From Methylobacterium sp. C25 (GTDB taxonomy: Bacteria > Pseudomonadota > Alphaproteobacteria > Rhizobiales > Beijerinckiaceae): DNA of 64,000 nucleotides. The stretch spans positions 186,001-250,000 of the forward strand of contig NZ_JAAUVI010000005.1 in assembly GCF_021352225.1 (NCBI RefSeq), written 5' to 3'. Under the pieces are notes generated by a model. It was not told where the DNA came from. It did not search any database and saw only the letters and a program-made list of their open reading frames with translations. Position numbers and translations under genes: made by a program. Positions 1-9,395 of this stretch are shown here, one piece after another (position 1 is the first letter of the stretch; the number at the start of each line of letters is the position of its first letter).

Positions 1-87
1 CTCGAACGTGCCGCTTTGCGGGAGAGCCGCCGCATCGTATGCCGCCGGTTGCGCCTCCCTCCATCCCGTCCCCAGACGCAGCCTCGC

Positions 88-693
88 ATGCCTCAATCCG
101 TCGCCGGCCCGGAGATCGAGCGCCTGATCCAGCTCCTTGCGCGCATGCCGGGACTTGGCCCGCGCTCGGCGCGGCGGGCGGCTTTACAGCTCATCAAGAA
201 GCGCGACACATTGCTCGGCCCACTCGCGGAAGCGATGCGGATCGCGGCGGAGCGCATCGTCGTCTGCTCGTCCTGCGGCAACGTCGATACGTCGGAGCCC
301 TGCACGATCTGCCGTGATCAGAGCCGTGATGCATCGACGCTCGTGGTCGTGGAGGACGTCTCGGACCTTTGGGCTCTCGAGCGCTCTGGCGCGGTGAGCG
401 CGCGCTATCACGTCCTTGGCGGCGTTCTCTCGGCGCTGGACGGCGTAAGGCCGGAGCACCTGAACATCGAGCGACTGGTCGAGCGGGCGAGCGACCCGGC
501 TGTGAAGGAAATCATCCTCGCCCTCAATGCCACGGTCGACGGCCAGACGACGGCGCATTACGTCACCGAGTCCCTGCGCCATCTCGGACTGACCATCACC
601 CGACTCGCCCACGGCGTCCCGGTGGGCGGCGAGCTGGACTATCTCGACGAGGGCACGCTCTCGGCGGCGATCCGGAGTCGCTCTGCGTTCTGA
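88..693 (+). CDS. recR: Recombination mediator RecR
   Basis: RecR works with RecF and RecO to load RecA at single-strand gaps. The 201-residue product has the family layout: an N-terminal helix-hairpin-helix with [10 protein letters not shown] (residues 21-30), a four-cysteine zinc finger (Cys60, Cys63, Cys72, Cys75) and a Toprim domain beginning at LVVVED (about residue 85). The reading frame is open upstream to position 16, but the ATG at 88 gives the usual RecR start [13 protein letters not shown] and the usual length, so I chose it. The left edge of the window cuts off the expected upstream partners (dnaX and a YbaB-family gene). Its last 55 bases overlap the 3' end of the convergent flavoprotein gene. 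Confidence 0.95.
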   Translation: MPQSVAGPEIERLIQLLARMPGLGPRSARRAALQLIKKRDTLLGPLAEAMRIAAERIVVCSSCGNVDTSEPCTICRDQSRDASTLVVVEDVSDLWALERSGAVSARYHVLGGVLSALDGVRPEHLNIERLVERASDPAVKEIILALNATVDGQTTAHYVTESLRHLGLTITRLAHGVPVGGELDYLDEGTLSAAIRSRSAF

Positions 694-2219
694 GGCAAGT
701 CGAGAGGACGGCTGACCTCAGGCACCTCGCAGCCGGTGGTGCAGCAGCGCCCGGGCTGTTTCGACACCCGCCTCCCCTCGTCGAGGACACCACGGTCCAA
801 CAGCGTCTCGACCAGCTCGACCTTCTCCATCACCGGATAGTTGCGCCAGATCTCGCGCTTCATCGCTTCCGGTGAGCCGCCGCCATGGAGCGAGATCACC
901 GAGTACCAGCCGGCTTGATGCGATACGGTGAGGTCCTCGATCAGCCGCGACACCTCGAGCCGTTGTTCAGCCGAGATGTCGGGCCGGCCCATCAGTACCT
1001 CTGACAACGAAGCCTGCGTCTCCGGGTTGTGGTCCTCGTCCGGGCCTGGCAGCGCCACGATCAGGCCGCCCGAGACGTGATGGGCCAGCTTGTGCATGTC
1101 GTAGATCTTGGTCGCCAGCAGCAGCTTGCCGATGTTCGAGAACACGGCGTCCGGCATCACCGAGCCAGCCGAATCCTTCACGCAATAGACCGACGAGGCG
1201 ACGCCGCAGGCGAAAAAGCCCTCGGTTATTGTGATGAGCTCGACCATCGCGTCGCGGATATGGCCGTGCCGGTCCGGATCGAGTCCGTTCGCTTCGATCA
1301 TCAGCGCGCCCGCCCCGATGAGCAGATCGCCGAAGCCGGCTCGAGCGCCGATGCAGGAATGGCGGTGATGGGTGGCGTAGCTGGTCGTCAGGAACCCGCC
1401 CTCCTCCGTCTCGCCCGCGAGGAAAATGCGGTCGTGCGGAACGAAAACGTCGTCGAAGATCACGACACCCGTCGACTGACCGTACTTGCCCGAGAATTTT
1501 GCTGCCGCCTCGCCGGGGCGCCCCGCCGGGCGCGCCACGATGGTGATACCGGGCGCATCGATCGGCACGGCACAGCAGACAGCGAAATCGGCATCCTCCC
1601 GCGTATGCGTGCGGCAGGGCATCACCAGAAATTCGTGCATGTAAGGGGCGCCGGTGACGATCGCCTTGGTGCCGCGGATGACGATGCCGTCCGGTCGTCG
1701 CTCCTTGATGTGCACGTAGACGTCGCGATTGGCCTGCTGGCCCGGTCGCTTCGAGCGGTCGCCCTTCGCGTCGGTCATGGCGACGCCGAGGGTCAGATCC
1801 CTATCCTGGACGTCGTGAAGATAGGCGAGGAAGCGCTGGTGATAGTCGGTGCCGCGCGCCTCGTCGGTCCGTTTCGTTGCCTGGAAAAGCCCGTTGAGGG
1901 CATCGTGCGAGAGGTAGCGCTGTGCGCAGCCAGCCACCTTGCAAACCAGCCGAACCGCTTCGAGCTTGTGGAGCAGGTCGGTCGACGTCTCGTCGATGTG
2001 GAGCATCCGGTTGACGGTCTTGCCCGACGTGCCCTGCCGCGCGGTCATGACCGCGGCATGCTCGGGCCGGTGAGCGAAGTCGTAGGTGACGCCGACGCCG
2101 TTGATGCCGGGGACGAGCAACGGCTCGTCGGCGACACTTTCGACAATCATGCCGTTGACGAATACGCGGGGCCGGTAGGTGCGCAGCGACTCCCGGTAAG
2201 CGGTAGCGTCCATCAGCAT
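639..2219 (-). CDS. 4-hydroxyphenylacetate 3-hydroxylase / 4-hydroxybutyryl-CoA dehydratase family protein
   Basis: This 526-residue protein belongs to the HpaB/AbfD flavoprotein superfamily (acyl-CoA dehydrogenase fold). The conserved core is visible as [15 protein letters not shown] (about 200-214), the [13 protein letters not shown] segment (255-267) and [20 protein letters not shown]. From what is known of the iron-sulfur dehydratase AbfD, the positions that would hold two of the three cluster cysteines seem to be Tyr102 and Ala292 here, so an FAD-only hydroxylase-like enzyme is more likely. The substrate is unknown. The frame stays open far upstream, but the ATG at 2219 has AGGA seven bases before it. 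The gene is divergent from a TetR regulator and an isochorismatase-like hydrolase, suggesting a small catabolic unit for an aromatic compound or an acid. Confidence 0.8.
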   Translation of the reverse strand: MLMDATAYRESLRTYRPRVFVNGMIVESVADEPLLVPGINGVGVTYDFAHRPEHAAVMTARQGTSGKTVNRMLHIDETSTDLLHKLEAVRLVCKVAGCAQRYLSHDALNGLFQATKRTDEARGTDYHQRFLAYLHDVQDRDLTLGVAMTDAKGDRSKRPGQQANRDVYVHIKERRPDGIVIRGTKAIVTGAPYMHEFLVMPCRTHTREDADFAVCCAVPIDAPGITIVARPAGRPGEAAAKFSGKYGQSTGVVIFDDVFVPHDRIFLAGETEEGGFLTTSYATHHRHSCIGARAGFGDLLIGAGALMIEANGLDPDRHGHIRDAMVELITITEGFFACGVASSVYCVKDSAGSVMPDAVFSNIGKLLLATKIYDMHKLAHHVSGGLIVALPGPDEDHNPETQASLSEVLMGRPDISAEQRLEVSRLIEDLTVSHQAGWYSVISLHGGGSPEAMKREIWRNYPVMEKVELVETLLDRGVLDEGRRVSKQPGRCCTTGCEVPEVSRPLDLPQNAERLRIAAESVPSSR

Positions 2220-2246
2220 GGCATCATCCTGCAAATCGTTTGATGA

Positions 2247-2273
2247 ATTGAACGGTGTTAGAATTTCTGTCAA
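2247..2273 (-). promoter_or_regulatory. Candidate sigma-70 promoter for the flavoprotein gene
   Basis: On the minus strand a perfect -35 hexamer TTGACA (2273-2268) is followed after 15 bases by TTCAAT (2252-2247), a 4/6 match to the -10 consensus. It lies about 30 bases upstream of the start codon. The spacer is short, so the -10 assignment is tentative. Confidence 0.4.
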
Positions 2274-2305
2274 GCGTTCCAGGGTGAGTTCGGAGAACGT
2301 TGGAA

Positions 2306-2941
2306 ATGGCGGTTCGTCGCGCGGCGCGGCAGCAGGCGGTGAGTGATCACAAGCGGGGGCTGATCCTCGATGCGGCTCGCGCGGTCTTCTCAGAGGAAGG
2401 GCTCGAAGGGGCGAGCTTGCGCGCCATTGCGACACGGGCCGGCTACACGCCGGCCGCCCTGTATTTCCATTTTGACTCCAAGGAGGCGATCTACGCGGAC
2501 GTCCTGCGGACCTCGCTCCGCGCACTCGGCCGCCACGTCTCGGAGGCGGTCTCGGAGGCGCAAGACGCGCAGGCGAAGCTGCGTGCTGCAGCGATGGCGT
2601 TCTTCTGGTTCTACGCCGAAAACCCGCGCGACCTCGACCTCGGCTTCTATCTGTTTCGGGGTGGCATGAAGCCGAAGGGCCTGGGCCGCGAGCGGGACGA
2701 AGCCTTGAACGACGACCTCGCGATCGCTTTGCGTCCGATCTCCGAAGCTGCCCGGGTACTCGGCGCCTCCCCGATGGCAGCCGAGTTGCTGATGGTGGAC
2801 ACGTTCGCGCATGCCACGGGGCTGCTGCTCCTGCTGCATACGGGGCGGATTCGCATGTTCGGCGCCTCGGCCGCGGAGCGCATGGAGGCCTATCTCGATG
2901 GCCGGATCGGCGCATTGATGCAGGACGCAAAGCCATGCTGA
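2306..2941 (+). CDS. TetR/AcrR family transcriptional regulator
   Basis: A 211-residue repressor-type protein. The N-terminal DNA-binding domain (about residues 15-62) shows the TetR signature, with a recognition-helix region containing SLRAIATRAGYTPAALYFHF followed by DSKEAIYADVL. The rest is the variable ligand-binding domain. The ATG at 2306 has GGAG ten bases upstream; a TTG at 2300 in the same frame is an alternative. The gene is divergent from the HpaB/AbfD-family enzyme and overlaps the next gene by seven bases, so it probably controls both, with its operator in the 86-base region between 2220 and 2305. The inducer is unknown. Confidence 0.88.
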   Translation: MAVRRAARQQAVSDHKRGLILDAARAVFSEEGLEGASLRAIATRAGYTPAALYFHFDSKEAIYADVLRTSLRALGRHVSEAVSEAQDAQAKLRAAAMAFFWFYAENPRDLDLGFYLFRGGMKPKGLGRERDEALNDDLAIALRPISEAARVLGASPMAAELLMVDTFAHATGLLLLLHTGRIRMFGASAAERMEAYLDGRIGALMQDAKPC

Positions 2942-3465
2942 CCTTGGATCGTGAGCGCTCGACGCTGCTCGTCATAGATTTCCAGGCGCGCCTGATGCCG
3001 CATATCGAAGATGGCGAGGCCGCGATCGCCAATGCCCGGCGTCTGCTCGACGCGGCCGCGCTTATGGACGTGCCGATCCTGTTCACCGAACAGAACCGCG
3101 CCGGTCTCGGGGCAACCGTGCCGGAACTCGACGCGACGGGAGCGACCGCACACAAGATGACGTTCGACGCCGTGCGCTCGTCCGGCTTCCTCGACAGGCT
3201 GCCGGGGGATCGCGCCGTCGTTGTGGCCGGATGCGAGGCACATGTCTGCGTGCTGCAGACCGTGCTCGGCCTGCTCGAAGCGGGTCGGCAGGTCTACGTC
3301 GTGCGTGATGCCCTCGGAGCGCGGCGTGCGGAGAGCAAGGAGGCCGCTTTGCGCCGCATGGAGCGGCATGGCGCCGAGATCGTCACGACGGAGATGGTCG
3401 CCTTCGAATGGCTTGCCACCTGCAAGCACCCGCAGTTTCGCGAGATCGTCGCGTTGATCAAGTGA
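2935..3465 (+). CDS. Isochorismatase-family cysteine hydrolase
   Basis: A 176-residue hydrolase of the isochorismatase-like superfamily, close in style to YcaC/nicotinamidase proteins. The catalytic triad can be read as Asp15 (in LLVIDFQARL), Lys74 (in AHKMTFDAV) and Cys105 (in AGCEAHVCVLQT). The cis-peptide region before the cysteine is typical. The start codon lies inside the end of the TetR gene (ATGCTGA), indicating translational coupling, so the regulator and hydrolase are one operon. The substrate cannot be told from the sequence. Linkage to the flavoprotein suggests an amide or enol-ether intermediate of the same pathway, but that is inference. Confidence 0.88.
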   Translation: MLTLDRERSTLLVIDFQARLMPHIEDGEAAIANARRLLDAAALMDVPILFTEQNRAGLGATVPELDATGATAHKMTFDAVRSSGFLDRLPGDRAVVVAGCEAHVCVLQTVLGLLEAGRQVYVVRDALGARRAESKEAALRRMERHGAEIVTTEMVAFEWLATCKHPQFREIVALIK

Positions 3466-3593
3466 GCGAGCCGCCCGAGCCGCCGTAGGTTTTTGTTTTC
3501 GCCCCTGGATTTGACCGTCCGCAGGGCGGACCGTATGCGAAAGGCTTGTTCCGCGCGCCCCTTCCGGCGCCGCCATCGAGCCCGCTTCAACCC

Positions 3594-4109
3594 ATGACGA
3601 TCCGCCCTCTGGTCATCCTTCCCGATCCCGTCCTGCGCCAGAAATCGGAGCCGGTGGCGACGATCACCGACGAGATCCGCGTGCTCGCGCGGGACATGAT
3701 CGAAACCATGTACGACGCGCCCGGTGTCGGCCTGGCCGCGATCCAGATCGGCGTGGCCAAGCGCGTCGTCACGATCGACACCAACAAGGAAGAAGAAGCG
3801 CGCGACCCGACCGTGTTCATCAACCCCGAGATCGTCTGGGCGTCGGAGGAACTGCGCGTCTACGACGAGGGCTGCCTGTCGATTCCCGAGTTCTACGGCG
3901 AGGTCGAGCGGCCGGACCGGGTCAAGGTGCGCTACATGAACCTCGATGGCGAGACGGTCGAAAAGGAGGCCGATGGCCTGCTTGCGACCTGCCTGCAGCA
4001 CGAGATCGATCACCTCAACGGCGTGCTGTTCATCGATCACCTGTCGAAGCTGAAGCGCGACCGGGTCATTAAGAAGTTCGCCAAGGCCGCCAAGCGCGAC
4101 GCCGCCTGA
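3594..4109 (+). CDS. def: Peptide deformylase
   Basis: Removes the N-formyl group from nascent proteins, using a divalent metal. All three family motifs are present in the 171-residue product: [10 protein letters not shown] (44-53), EGCLS (92-96, metal ligand Cys94) and HEIDH (136-140, with the HExxH ligands and catalytic Glu). The frame is open upstream to 3546, but the ATG at 3594 gives the standard N-terminus [15 protein letters not shown]. It heads a def-fmt-truA operon, 17 bases before fmt. The 128-base gap upstream would hold the promoter. Confidence 0.97.
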   Translation: MTIRPLVILPDPVLRQKSEPVATITDEIRVLARDMIETMYDAPGVGLAAIQIGVAKRVVTIDTNKEEEARDPTVFINPEIVWASEELRVYDEGCLSIPEFYGEVERPDRVKVRYMNLDGETVEKEADGLLATCLQHEIDHLNGVLFIDHLSKLKRDRVIKKFAKAAKRDAA

Positions 4110-4126
4110 AGCGGGGCCACAAAGCC

Positions 4127-5056
4127 ATGCGCGTCGTTTTCATGGGTACGCCGGACTTCGCCGTGCCGACGCTGGCGCGCATCCTTGCCGATGGGCACGA
4201 GGTCCCTGCGGTCTATACTCGGGCACCTGCCAAGGCAGGCCGCGGCATGAGCTTGAGGCCATCGCCGGTCCATGCGCTGGCCGAGAGCGAGGGGCTCACG
4301 GTGCATACGCCCGCCAGCCTTCGCACGGACGAGGCAGCGCAGGACTTCGCCGCCCACGGGGCCGACGTTGCGGTGGTCGTTGCCTACGGGCTGCTGCTGC
4401 CGCAGTTGATCCTCGACGCACCGCGCTACGGCTGCCTCAACCTGCACGGCTCTTTGCTGCCGCGATGGCGCGGCGCCGCGCCGATCCAGCGGGCGGTCAT
4501 GGCGGGTGATGCCGAGAGCGGCGTCGGCGTGATGCGGATGGAGAAGGGGCTCGATACTGGGCCGGTCTCCCTGGAAGGTCGTCTGCCGATCACCGAGGGC
4601 ATGACGGCCGGCGAGCTGCACGATGCGCTGATGCCGCTCGGCGCCGAGCTGATGAGCCGTGCCCTCGCGGCGCTGGCGGCCAGCGATCTCGCGTTCACGC
4701 CGCAGCCCGAGGAGGGCGTGGTCTACGCCCACAAGATCACCAACGAGGAAGCGCGCATCGACTGGAGCCGGCCGGCGCAGGAGATCGCCAACCACGTCAA
4801 CGGCTTGTCGCCGTTTCCGGGAGCGTTCTTCGAGGCCGATCTCGGCAAGGGGCCGGAGCGCGTAAAGGTTCTTCGCGCACGTGCAGTGGGCGGATCGGGA
4901 GAGCCCGGCACGCTGCTGGACGAGGCTTGCACCGTCGCCTGCGGCGAGGGTGCGGTGCGCTTGCTGGAGCTGCGCCGCGCTGGCAAAGGCGGCACGGCGA
5001 CGGGCGAAGATTTCCTGCGCGGCGCGAGGTTCGGCGCCGGCGCCCGTCTCGTCTGA
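4127..5056 (+). CDS. fmt: Methionyl-tRNA formyltransferase
   Basis: Formylates Met-tRNAfMet using 10-formyl-tetrahydrofolate. The 309-residue protein has the formyltransferase domain with catalytic Asn105, His107 and Asp143 (in NLHGSLLPRWRGAAPIQ and GLDTGPV), then a C-terminal OB-fold-like domain from about residue 205. Its length is normal. It follows def by 17 bases, and its stop overlaps the truA start as TGATG, so the three genes are a coupled translation/tRNA-modification operon. No strong Shine-Dalgarno sequence precedes it, which fits coupling to def. Confidence 0.97.
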   Translation: MRVVFMGTPDFAVPTLARILADGHEVPAVYTRAPAKAGRGMSLRPSPVHALAESEGLTVHTPASLRTDEAAQDFAAHGADVAVVVAYGLLLPQLILDAPRYGCLNLHGSLLPRWRGAAPIQRAVMAGDAESGVGVMRMEKGLDTGPVSLEGRLPITEGMTAGELHDALMPLGAELMSRALAALAASDLAFTPQPEEGVVYAHKITNEEARIDWSRPAQEIANHVNGLSPFPGAFFEADLGKGPERVKVLRARAVGGSGEPGTLLDEACTVACGEGAVRLLELRRAGKGGTATGEDFLRGARFGAGARLV

Positions 5057-5823
5057 TGCCCCGCTACAAACTGATCGTCGAGTATGACGGGGCTCCGTTC
5101 TGCGGCTGGCAGCGGCAGGCCGAAGACCTGACGGTTCAAGAGGTTATCGAGACGGCCGTCCACCGCTTCTCAGGAGAGACGGTGCGGCTTACCTGCGCCG
5201 GGCGTACGGATGCGGGCGTTCATGCGATCCATCAGGTCGCCCATCTCGACCTCGCGAAAGAATGGCGCACGGACACGGTGCGCGACGCCATCAATGCCCA
5301 TGTCCGCCCGCATCCGGTCGCCATCGTCAACGCCGAGATCGTCAGCCCCGACTTCGATGCGCGCCACCGGGCCATCCGCCGGCACTATCGTTACCGGATC
5401 TTCAACCGGCGCTCTCCTCCGGCGATCGTGCGGGCACAAGTCTGGCACGTGCCCTGGCCGCTCGATGCGGGCCTGATGCAGGAGGCCGGGCGCCGGCTGC
5501 TTGGTCGCCACGACTTCTCGGCGTTCCGCGCTGCCGAGTGCCAGGCGGCAAGCCCGATCCGGACGCTCGAACAGATGGGGATCGAGACCCGCACCATGGG
5601 CCTTCACGAAGAGATCGTGGTGGCGACCTCGGCGCGCTCGTTCCTTCACCATCAGGTTCGCTTCATGGTCGGCACCCTGATGCTCGCCGGGTGCGGACGC
5701 ATCAGCGCCAATGACGTTGCCGACATCCTCGCCTCCGGCGACCGCAGTCGCTGCGGGCCGATGGCCCCGGCCCAGGGGCTGACCTTCGTCGGCGTCGACT
5801 ACGAGCCGCCCTTCGGAAAATAG
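5056..5823 (+). CDS. truA: tRNA pseudouridine(38-40) synthase TruA
   Basis: Converts U38-U40 in the anticodon arm of many tRNAs to pseudouridine. The 255-residue protein begins [18 protein letters not shown] and carries the catalytic aspartate as Asp52 in [11 protein letters not shown]. The second conserved region, [15 protein letters not shown], is also present. A longer open frame starts at 4927, but the ATG at 5056 overlaps the fmt stop and gives the family N-terminus. The last 25 bases overlap the 3' end of dapE on the opposite strand. Confidence 0.97.
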   Translation: MPRYKLIVEYDGAPFCGWQRQAEDLTVQEVIETAVHRFSGETVRLTCAGRTDAGVHAIHQVAHLDLAKEWRTDTVRDAINAHVRPHPVAIVNAEIVSPDFDARHRAIRRHYRYRIFNRRSPPAIVRAQVWHVPWPLDAGLMQEAGRRLLGRHDFSAFRAAECQAASPIRTLEQMGIETRTMGLHEEIVVATSARSFLHHQVRFMVGTLMLAGCGRISANDVADILASGDRSRCGPMAPAQGLTFVGVDYEPPFGK

Positions 5824-6974
5824 GCGTCGAGCACGCGGGCATAGATCGCCGTCAGCCGTTCCAGGTCGGCGACGGCCACGCATTCATCGACCTGATGCAT
5901 GGTCTCGCCGACGAGGCCGAATTCGATCACCGGGCAGGCATCCTTGATGAAGCGGGCATCCGAGGTGCCCCCCGTCGTCGAGAGTTTTGGGGTCAGGCCG
6001 GTCTCGGCCGCGATGGCCCCGGAGACCAAGTCGACGAACGCGTCGGGCTGGGTGAGGAAGGCCGGCGAATTAGAAGGCTGAAGATCGAGGCTGAAGCTCA
6101 CGACGTTGCCGGCTGCAACCTCCAGGCGGCGCTGGATTTCGGCGCCGAGGCTCTCTGCGCTCCAGCCCTCGTTGAAGCGGATGTTGAACACCGCCTTGGC
6201 GCTCGCCGGGATCACGTTGGTGGCCGGATTGCCGACGTCGACCGTCGTGAATTCCAGGTTCGACGCGTCGAAATGCGCGGTGCCGCCATCGAGCGGCTCG
6301 TCGATCAGGGCCGAGCACAGCCGCACCAGGCCGGGAATCGGATTCTCGGCCCGGTGCGGATAGGCGACATGGCCCTGGCGGCCGTGGACGGTAATCACGC
6401 CGGTGAGCGAGCCGCGCCGGCCGATCTTGATCATTTCGCCGAGGCGGCTCGGGTTGGTCGGCTCGCCGAGCAGGCAATGATCGAAACGCTCGCCTCGCTC
6501 CCGCGCCCAAGCGAGCAGCTTCACCGTGCCGTTGATCGCCGGCCCCTCCTCGTCGCCGGTGATCAGGAAGGCAATCGAGCCTGCAAAATCCGACCGCTCG
6601 CGCAGGAAGGCGAGGGTCGCGGCCAGTTTGCAGGCGATCCCGCCCTTCATGTCGACGGCGCCGCGTCCGTAGAGCACGCCATCCTTGATCTCGCCGGAAA
6701 AAGGCCCGTGGCTCCAGGCGGAGGGCTCTCCCGTCGGGACGACGTCGGTATGGCCGGCAAACAGCAGACACGGGCTGCCCGTGCCGATCCGTGCGTAGAG
6801 GTTTTCGATGTCCGGAGTGCCGGCTTCCGAAAACACCGGCCGCTCGACTTTGAAGCCGATCCCACCGAGCAATTCGTCGAGGAACGACAGCGCCCCGCCC
6901 TCCTCCGGCGAGACGGAGGCGCAGCGGATCAGCGCCTGGGCGAGCGAGACCGGAGATGTTGGATCGAGGCTCAT
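5799..6974 (-). CDS. dapE: Succinyl-diaminopimelate desuccinylase
   Basis: Hydrolyses N-succinyl-LL-diaminopimelate in the lysine and meso-DAP pathway. The 391-residue M20-family metallopeptidase shows [11 protein letters not shown] (zinc ligand His75), [10 protein letters not shown] (bridging Asp109), a [11 protein letters not shown] segment with the general-base and zinc-ligand glutamates (about 141-151) and a C-terminal GETMHQ zinc-ligand motif. The ATG at 6974 gives [13 protein letters not shown] with AGGTG six bases upstream; an ATG eight codons further upstream is also in frame. It is convergent with truA, overlapping it by 25 bases, and divergent from the PilZ gene. Confidence 0.95.
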   Translation of the reverse strand: MSLDPTSPVSLAQALIRCASVSPEEGGALSFLDELLGGIGFKVERPVFSEAGTPDIENLYARIGTGSPCLLFAGHTDVVPTGEPSAWSHGPFSGEIKDGVLYGRGAVDMKGGIACKLAATLAFLRERSDFAGSIAFLITGDEEGPAINGTVKLLAWARERGERFDHCLLGEPTNPSRLGEMIKIGRRGSLTGVITVHGRQGHVAYPHRAENPIPGLVRLCSALIDEPLDGGTAHFDASNLEFTTVDVGNPATNVIPASAKAVFNIRFNEGWSAESLGAEIQRRLEVAAGNVVSFSLDLQPSNSPAFLTQPDAFVDLVSGAIAAETGLTPKLSTTGGTSDARFIKDACPVIEFGLVGETMHQVDECVAVADLERLTAIYARVLDAYFPKGGS

Positions 6975-7151
6975 GCCGGCACCTGTGCCGCGCCGCATTC
7001 CGTTGCTTGCGCGTTAAAAAAGCTCGGAAAACACAATTGCATAGCTGCCGATACGCTCAGCTGCGGACAACCTGCAAGAGCCGTTGTGATCGGGGCTTGC
7101 GCGGGCAATGATAACCTCACCGAGATCGTGTCTTCGCGAGGTTGCGTCTTC

Positions 7152-7481
7152 ATGCGAACGATACCCATGTCTCCGTCCCTGTCTGGGCCGCCCGCGGCCG
7201 AGCCGGCGTCTGAGCGTCGTGGCCTCGCGCGCAAAACGGTGCTCATCCCCGCGATCGCAGTGTGCCCCGATGGAATCGAATATCGCTGCGTCCTGCGCGA
7301 CATGTCGACGACCGGCGCCAGAATTGCGATCCCGGGCCGCAACCGCCTGCCGCCGCGCTTCAAGCTGGTGACGGGCAGCCGGACGGATGGGTTTCCGATG
7401 CGCCTCGCCTGGCAGCGCGGCGACCTCGCCGGGCTGATCCTCGAACGGGACGAGGCCGACGCCACCAAGCAGTCAGGCTGA
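7152..7481 (+). CDS. PilZ-domain protein
   Basis: A small 109-residue protein ending in a PilZ domain. An RRGLARKTVL stretch (about 23-32) is followed by YRCVLRDMSTTGARIAI, which matches the conserved beta-strand pattern ending in D/NxSxxG. The RxxxR loop that binds cyclic-di-GMP is only partly recognisable (SERRGLAR), so binding is likely but not certain. The ATG at 7152 has GAGG ten bases upstream; an internal ATG at 7167 is possible. It stands alone between dapE (divergent) and the MoeB/ThiF gene. A very long antisense-like frame extends upstream through dapE and is not coding. Confidence 0.75.
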   Translation: MRTIPMSPSLSGPPAAEPASERRGLARKTVLIPAIAVCPDGIEYRCVLRDMSTTGARIAIPGRNRLPPRFKLVTGSRTDGFPMRLAWQRGDLAGLILERDEADATKQSG

Positions 7482-7556
7482 GCCCGCATCGCTGGCCTGA
7501 CGATTGGGTATCGGATGCGGCTATCGCACGGCACGTTGGCTGACTATGTGCCGATC

Positions 7557-8357
7557 ATGGCTTTGTCTTCCGACGAAATCGAACGCTATGCCCGCCACCT
7601 CGTCCTGCGCGACATCGGCGGTCCGGGTCAGGCGCGGCTAAAGGCAGCTCGCGTGCTCGTCGTCGGTGCCGGAGGGCTCGGTGCACCGCTGATCCAGTAT
7701 CTTGCCGCGGCCGGTATCGGCACGATTGGCATCGCCGACGACGACGTGGTGTCGTTGTCGAACCTGCAGCGCCAAGTGATCCACCGAACGCCGGATATCG
7801 GCCGGCCGAAGGTGGACAGTGCCGCCGAGGCGGTATCGCTGATCAATCCGCATGTGCGGGTTGTGGCCCATGCCACCCGCCTGACCGATGAGACGGCGGC
7901 GGCGCTCGCCGCCGAATACGACGTCGTCGCCGATGGCTCGGACAACTTCGCCACCCGCTATGCCGTGTCGGATGCCTGCTTCCGTGCTGAGCGCCCCCTG
8001 GTGACGGCGGCGCTCGGTCAATTCGATGGCTCGCTCACCACCCTGCGTCCGCATGAGGCCGGACCGGATGGTCGCCCCAATCCGACCTATCGCTGCCTCT
8101 TCCCGAACCCACCGCCGAACGGCGCCGTTCCAACCTGCGCCGAGGCCGGGGTGCTCGGCGCATTGGCCGGCGTCATGGGCTCGTTGATGGCGATGGAGGT
8201 GATCCGCGCGATCGTGCCCTTCGGTGAGTCGCTCGTCGGGCGCCTGCTGATGGTCGATGCCCGCTCGATGCGCTTCGAGACGCTGAGCTACGGCTGGGAT
8301 CCGGCCAACCCGCTGAGCGGCGAGACGGTACAGGGGTTGGTCGGGCGTTCGTGCTGA
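7557..8357 (+). CDS. HesA/MoeB/ThiF family adenylyltransferase
   Basis: An E1-like enzyme that adenylates the C-terminal Gly-Gly of a ubiquitin-like sulfur carrier such as MoaD or ThiS. The 266-residue protein begins MALSSDEIERYARHLVL and has the nucleotide-binding loop VVGAGGLGAPL (35-45), NLQRQVIH (69-76) and the DGSDNFATRY segment with the catalytic aspartate. The usual zinc cysteine pair looks incomplete: YRCL keeps one cysteine but the preceding position is Thr, and no C-terminal CxxC is present. No moaD, thiS or thiG lies nearby, so MoeB and ThiF roles cannot be separated. An in-frame ATG at 7515 is less likely. Confidence 0.88.
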   Translation: MALSSDEIERYARHLVLRDIGGPGQARLKAARVLVVGAGGLGAPLIQYLAAAGIGTIGIADDDVVSLSNLQRQVIHRTPDIGRPKVDSAAEAVSLINPHVRVVAHATRLTDETAAALAAEYDVVADGSDNFATRYAVSDACFRAERPLVTAALGQFDGSLTTLRPHEAGPDGRPNPTYRCLFPNPPPNGAVPTCAEAGVLGALAGVMGSLMAMEVIRAIVPFGESLVGRLLMVDARSMRFETLSYGWDPANPLSGETVQGLVGRSC

Positions 8358-8530
8358 GAATGGCGAAAAGGGTTCCGCGCTTCGCCCTCGTGTGAGACAT
8401 CCGCTTCAACCGCGACGTACGGGAGTATTTTCAAGCGGATAGTGCGGGCCGGCATGCCCATCTCAACTCCCTTTCCGCAAAGCATCCTGTGTCGGGTGAA
8501 GGGAGCGGGCCGCGCCAAACCCTCGGCCGC

Positions 8531-9325
8531 TCAGACGTACATCGCGATGGCCGATTGCAGCATCTCGTTCGTGGCGCTCATGACCTTCGTGTTGGCCGTG
8601 TAGGCCTGTTGCGTCTCGATCATCTTCGAGAACTGGTCCGCGGTGTCGGAATTGGACTGCTCGACCGATCCGCTTGAGATCATTGCGCCATCGAGACCGA
8701 ACGTCGGCGCGCCGGATTGCGACGTCGCCACGTAGGCACTCCCGTCGAGTGTCGCGAGCCCGTCCTGAGATCCGAACTGGGCGACGGTGAGCGAGCCGAG
8801 GGACTGTGTGCTTCCGTCGGCATAGTTTGCCGTAAGACCACCGGACGAGGAAACGGACAGGGACGACAGCGCGCTGGCACTGCTCACGTCGACCTCCACG
8901 GGTGCGGTCGCCGAAGGCCCTGCAAACAGGTAGTAGCCGGCGCCGTTGACGAGATAGCCGTTTGAATCGGGCGAGAAGTCACCGCGCCGCGTGTAGGCCG
9001 TATCCGATGAAAAGCTTGGTGCTTCCGGCGTGCCGGTACCCTGTTTGACGATAAAATAGCCATTCCCGGTGATGGCAAGATTGGTGGGGACGCCAGACAG
9101 GGCGACTATGCCCTGGATGCCCAAGGTTGAGCTCTTGCCGATCGACACGCCACCAGGAGCATCAGTAGTCTGTTGAGTTTCTGCGAGCATGTCGGCGAAG
9201 CTCGTGTTGATGCTTTTGAAGCCGACAGTCGACGTGTTGGCGATGTTTCCAGAAATGTTGTTCAGCGCGTAAGACTGTGCCGAAACGCCGGTGATCGAGG
9301 TAGACAAAGCATCGAAAAGACTCAT
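8531..9325 (-). CDS. Flagellar hook/basal-body rod-like protein (FlgE/F/G family)
   Basis: A 264-residue axial-structure protein. Its N-terminus SLFDALSTSITGVSAQSYAL...NNISGNIANTSTVGFK is the flagellar rod/hook signature. The middle holds LAITGNGYFIVKQG and YTRRGDFSPDSNGYLVNG, typical of FlgE/FlgF/FlgG. The C-terminus GSVEQSN...KMIETQQAYTANTKVM is the conserved packing helix. The length fits a FlgF/FlgG-sized protein, shorter than most hook proteins. The ATG at 9325 has GAGGAGCC just upstream. It is not next to any other flagellar gene, being convergent with the MoeB/ThiF gene, so it may be a paralogue or a dispersed flagellar gene. Which axial component it is remains open. Confidence 0.85.
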   Translation of the reverse strand: MSLFDALSTSITGVSAQSYALNNISGNIANTSTVGFKSINTSFADMLAETQQTTDAPGGVSIGKSSTLGIQGIVALSGVPTNLAITGNGYFIVKQGTGTPEAPSFSSDTAYTRRGDFSPDSNGYLVNGAGYYLFAGPSATAPVEVDVSSASALSSLSVSSSGGLTANYADGSTQSLGSLTVAQFGSQDGLATLDGSAYVATSQSGAPTFGLDGAMISSGSVEQSNSDTADQFSKMIETQQAYTANTKVMSATNEMLQSAIAMYV

Positions 9326-9395
9326 CGAAGGCTCCTCGTACGGAATTCGTGACGTCCCCCGCATTCGTCCTAAGCGAGTATGGTTATCGTTCTCT

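Noticed and set aside
1029..2243. A 404-codon open frame on the plus strand opposite the flavoprotein gene
   Set aside because: It mirrors the HpaB/AbfD-family gene, has no recognisable motif, and is the usual antisense open frame in GC-rich DNA.
2220..3155. A 312-codon upstream extension of the flavoprotein frame
   Set aside because: It covers the divergent TetR and hydrolase genes and lies upstream of a good start with a ribosome site at 2219.
5895..7481. A 528-codon plus-strand frame running through dapE into the PilZ gene
   Set aside because: The part over dapE is antisense with no protein-like pattern. Only its last 109 codons (from 7152) form a PilZ domain with a plausible start.
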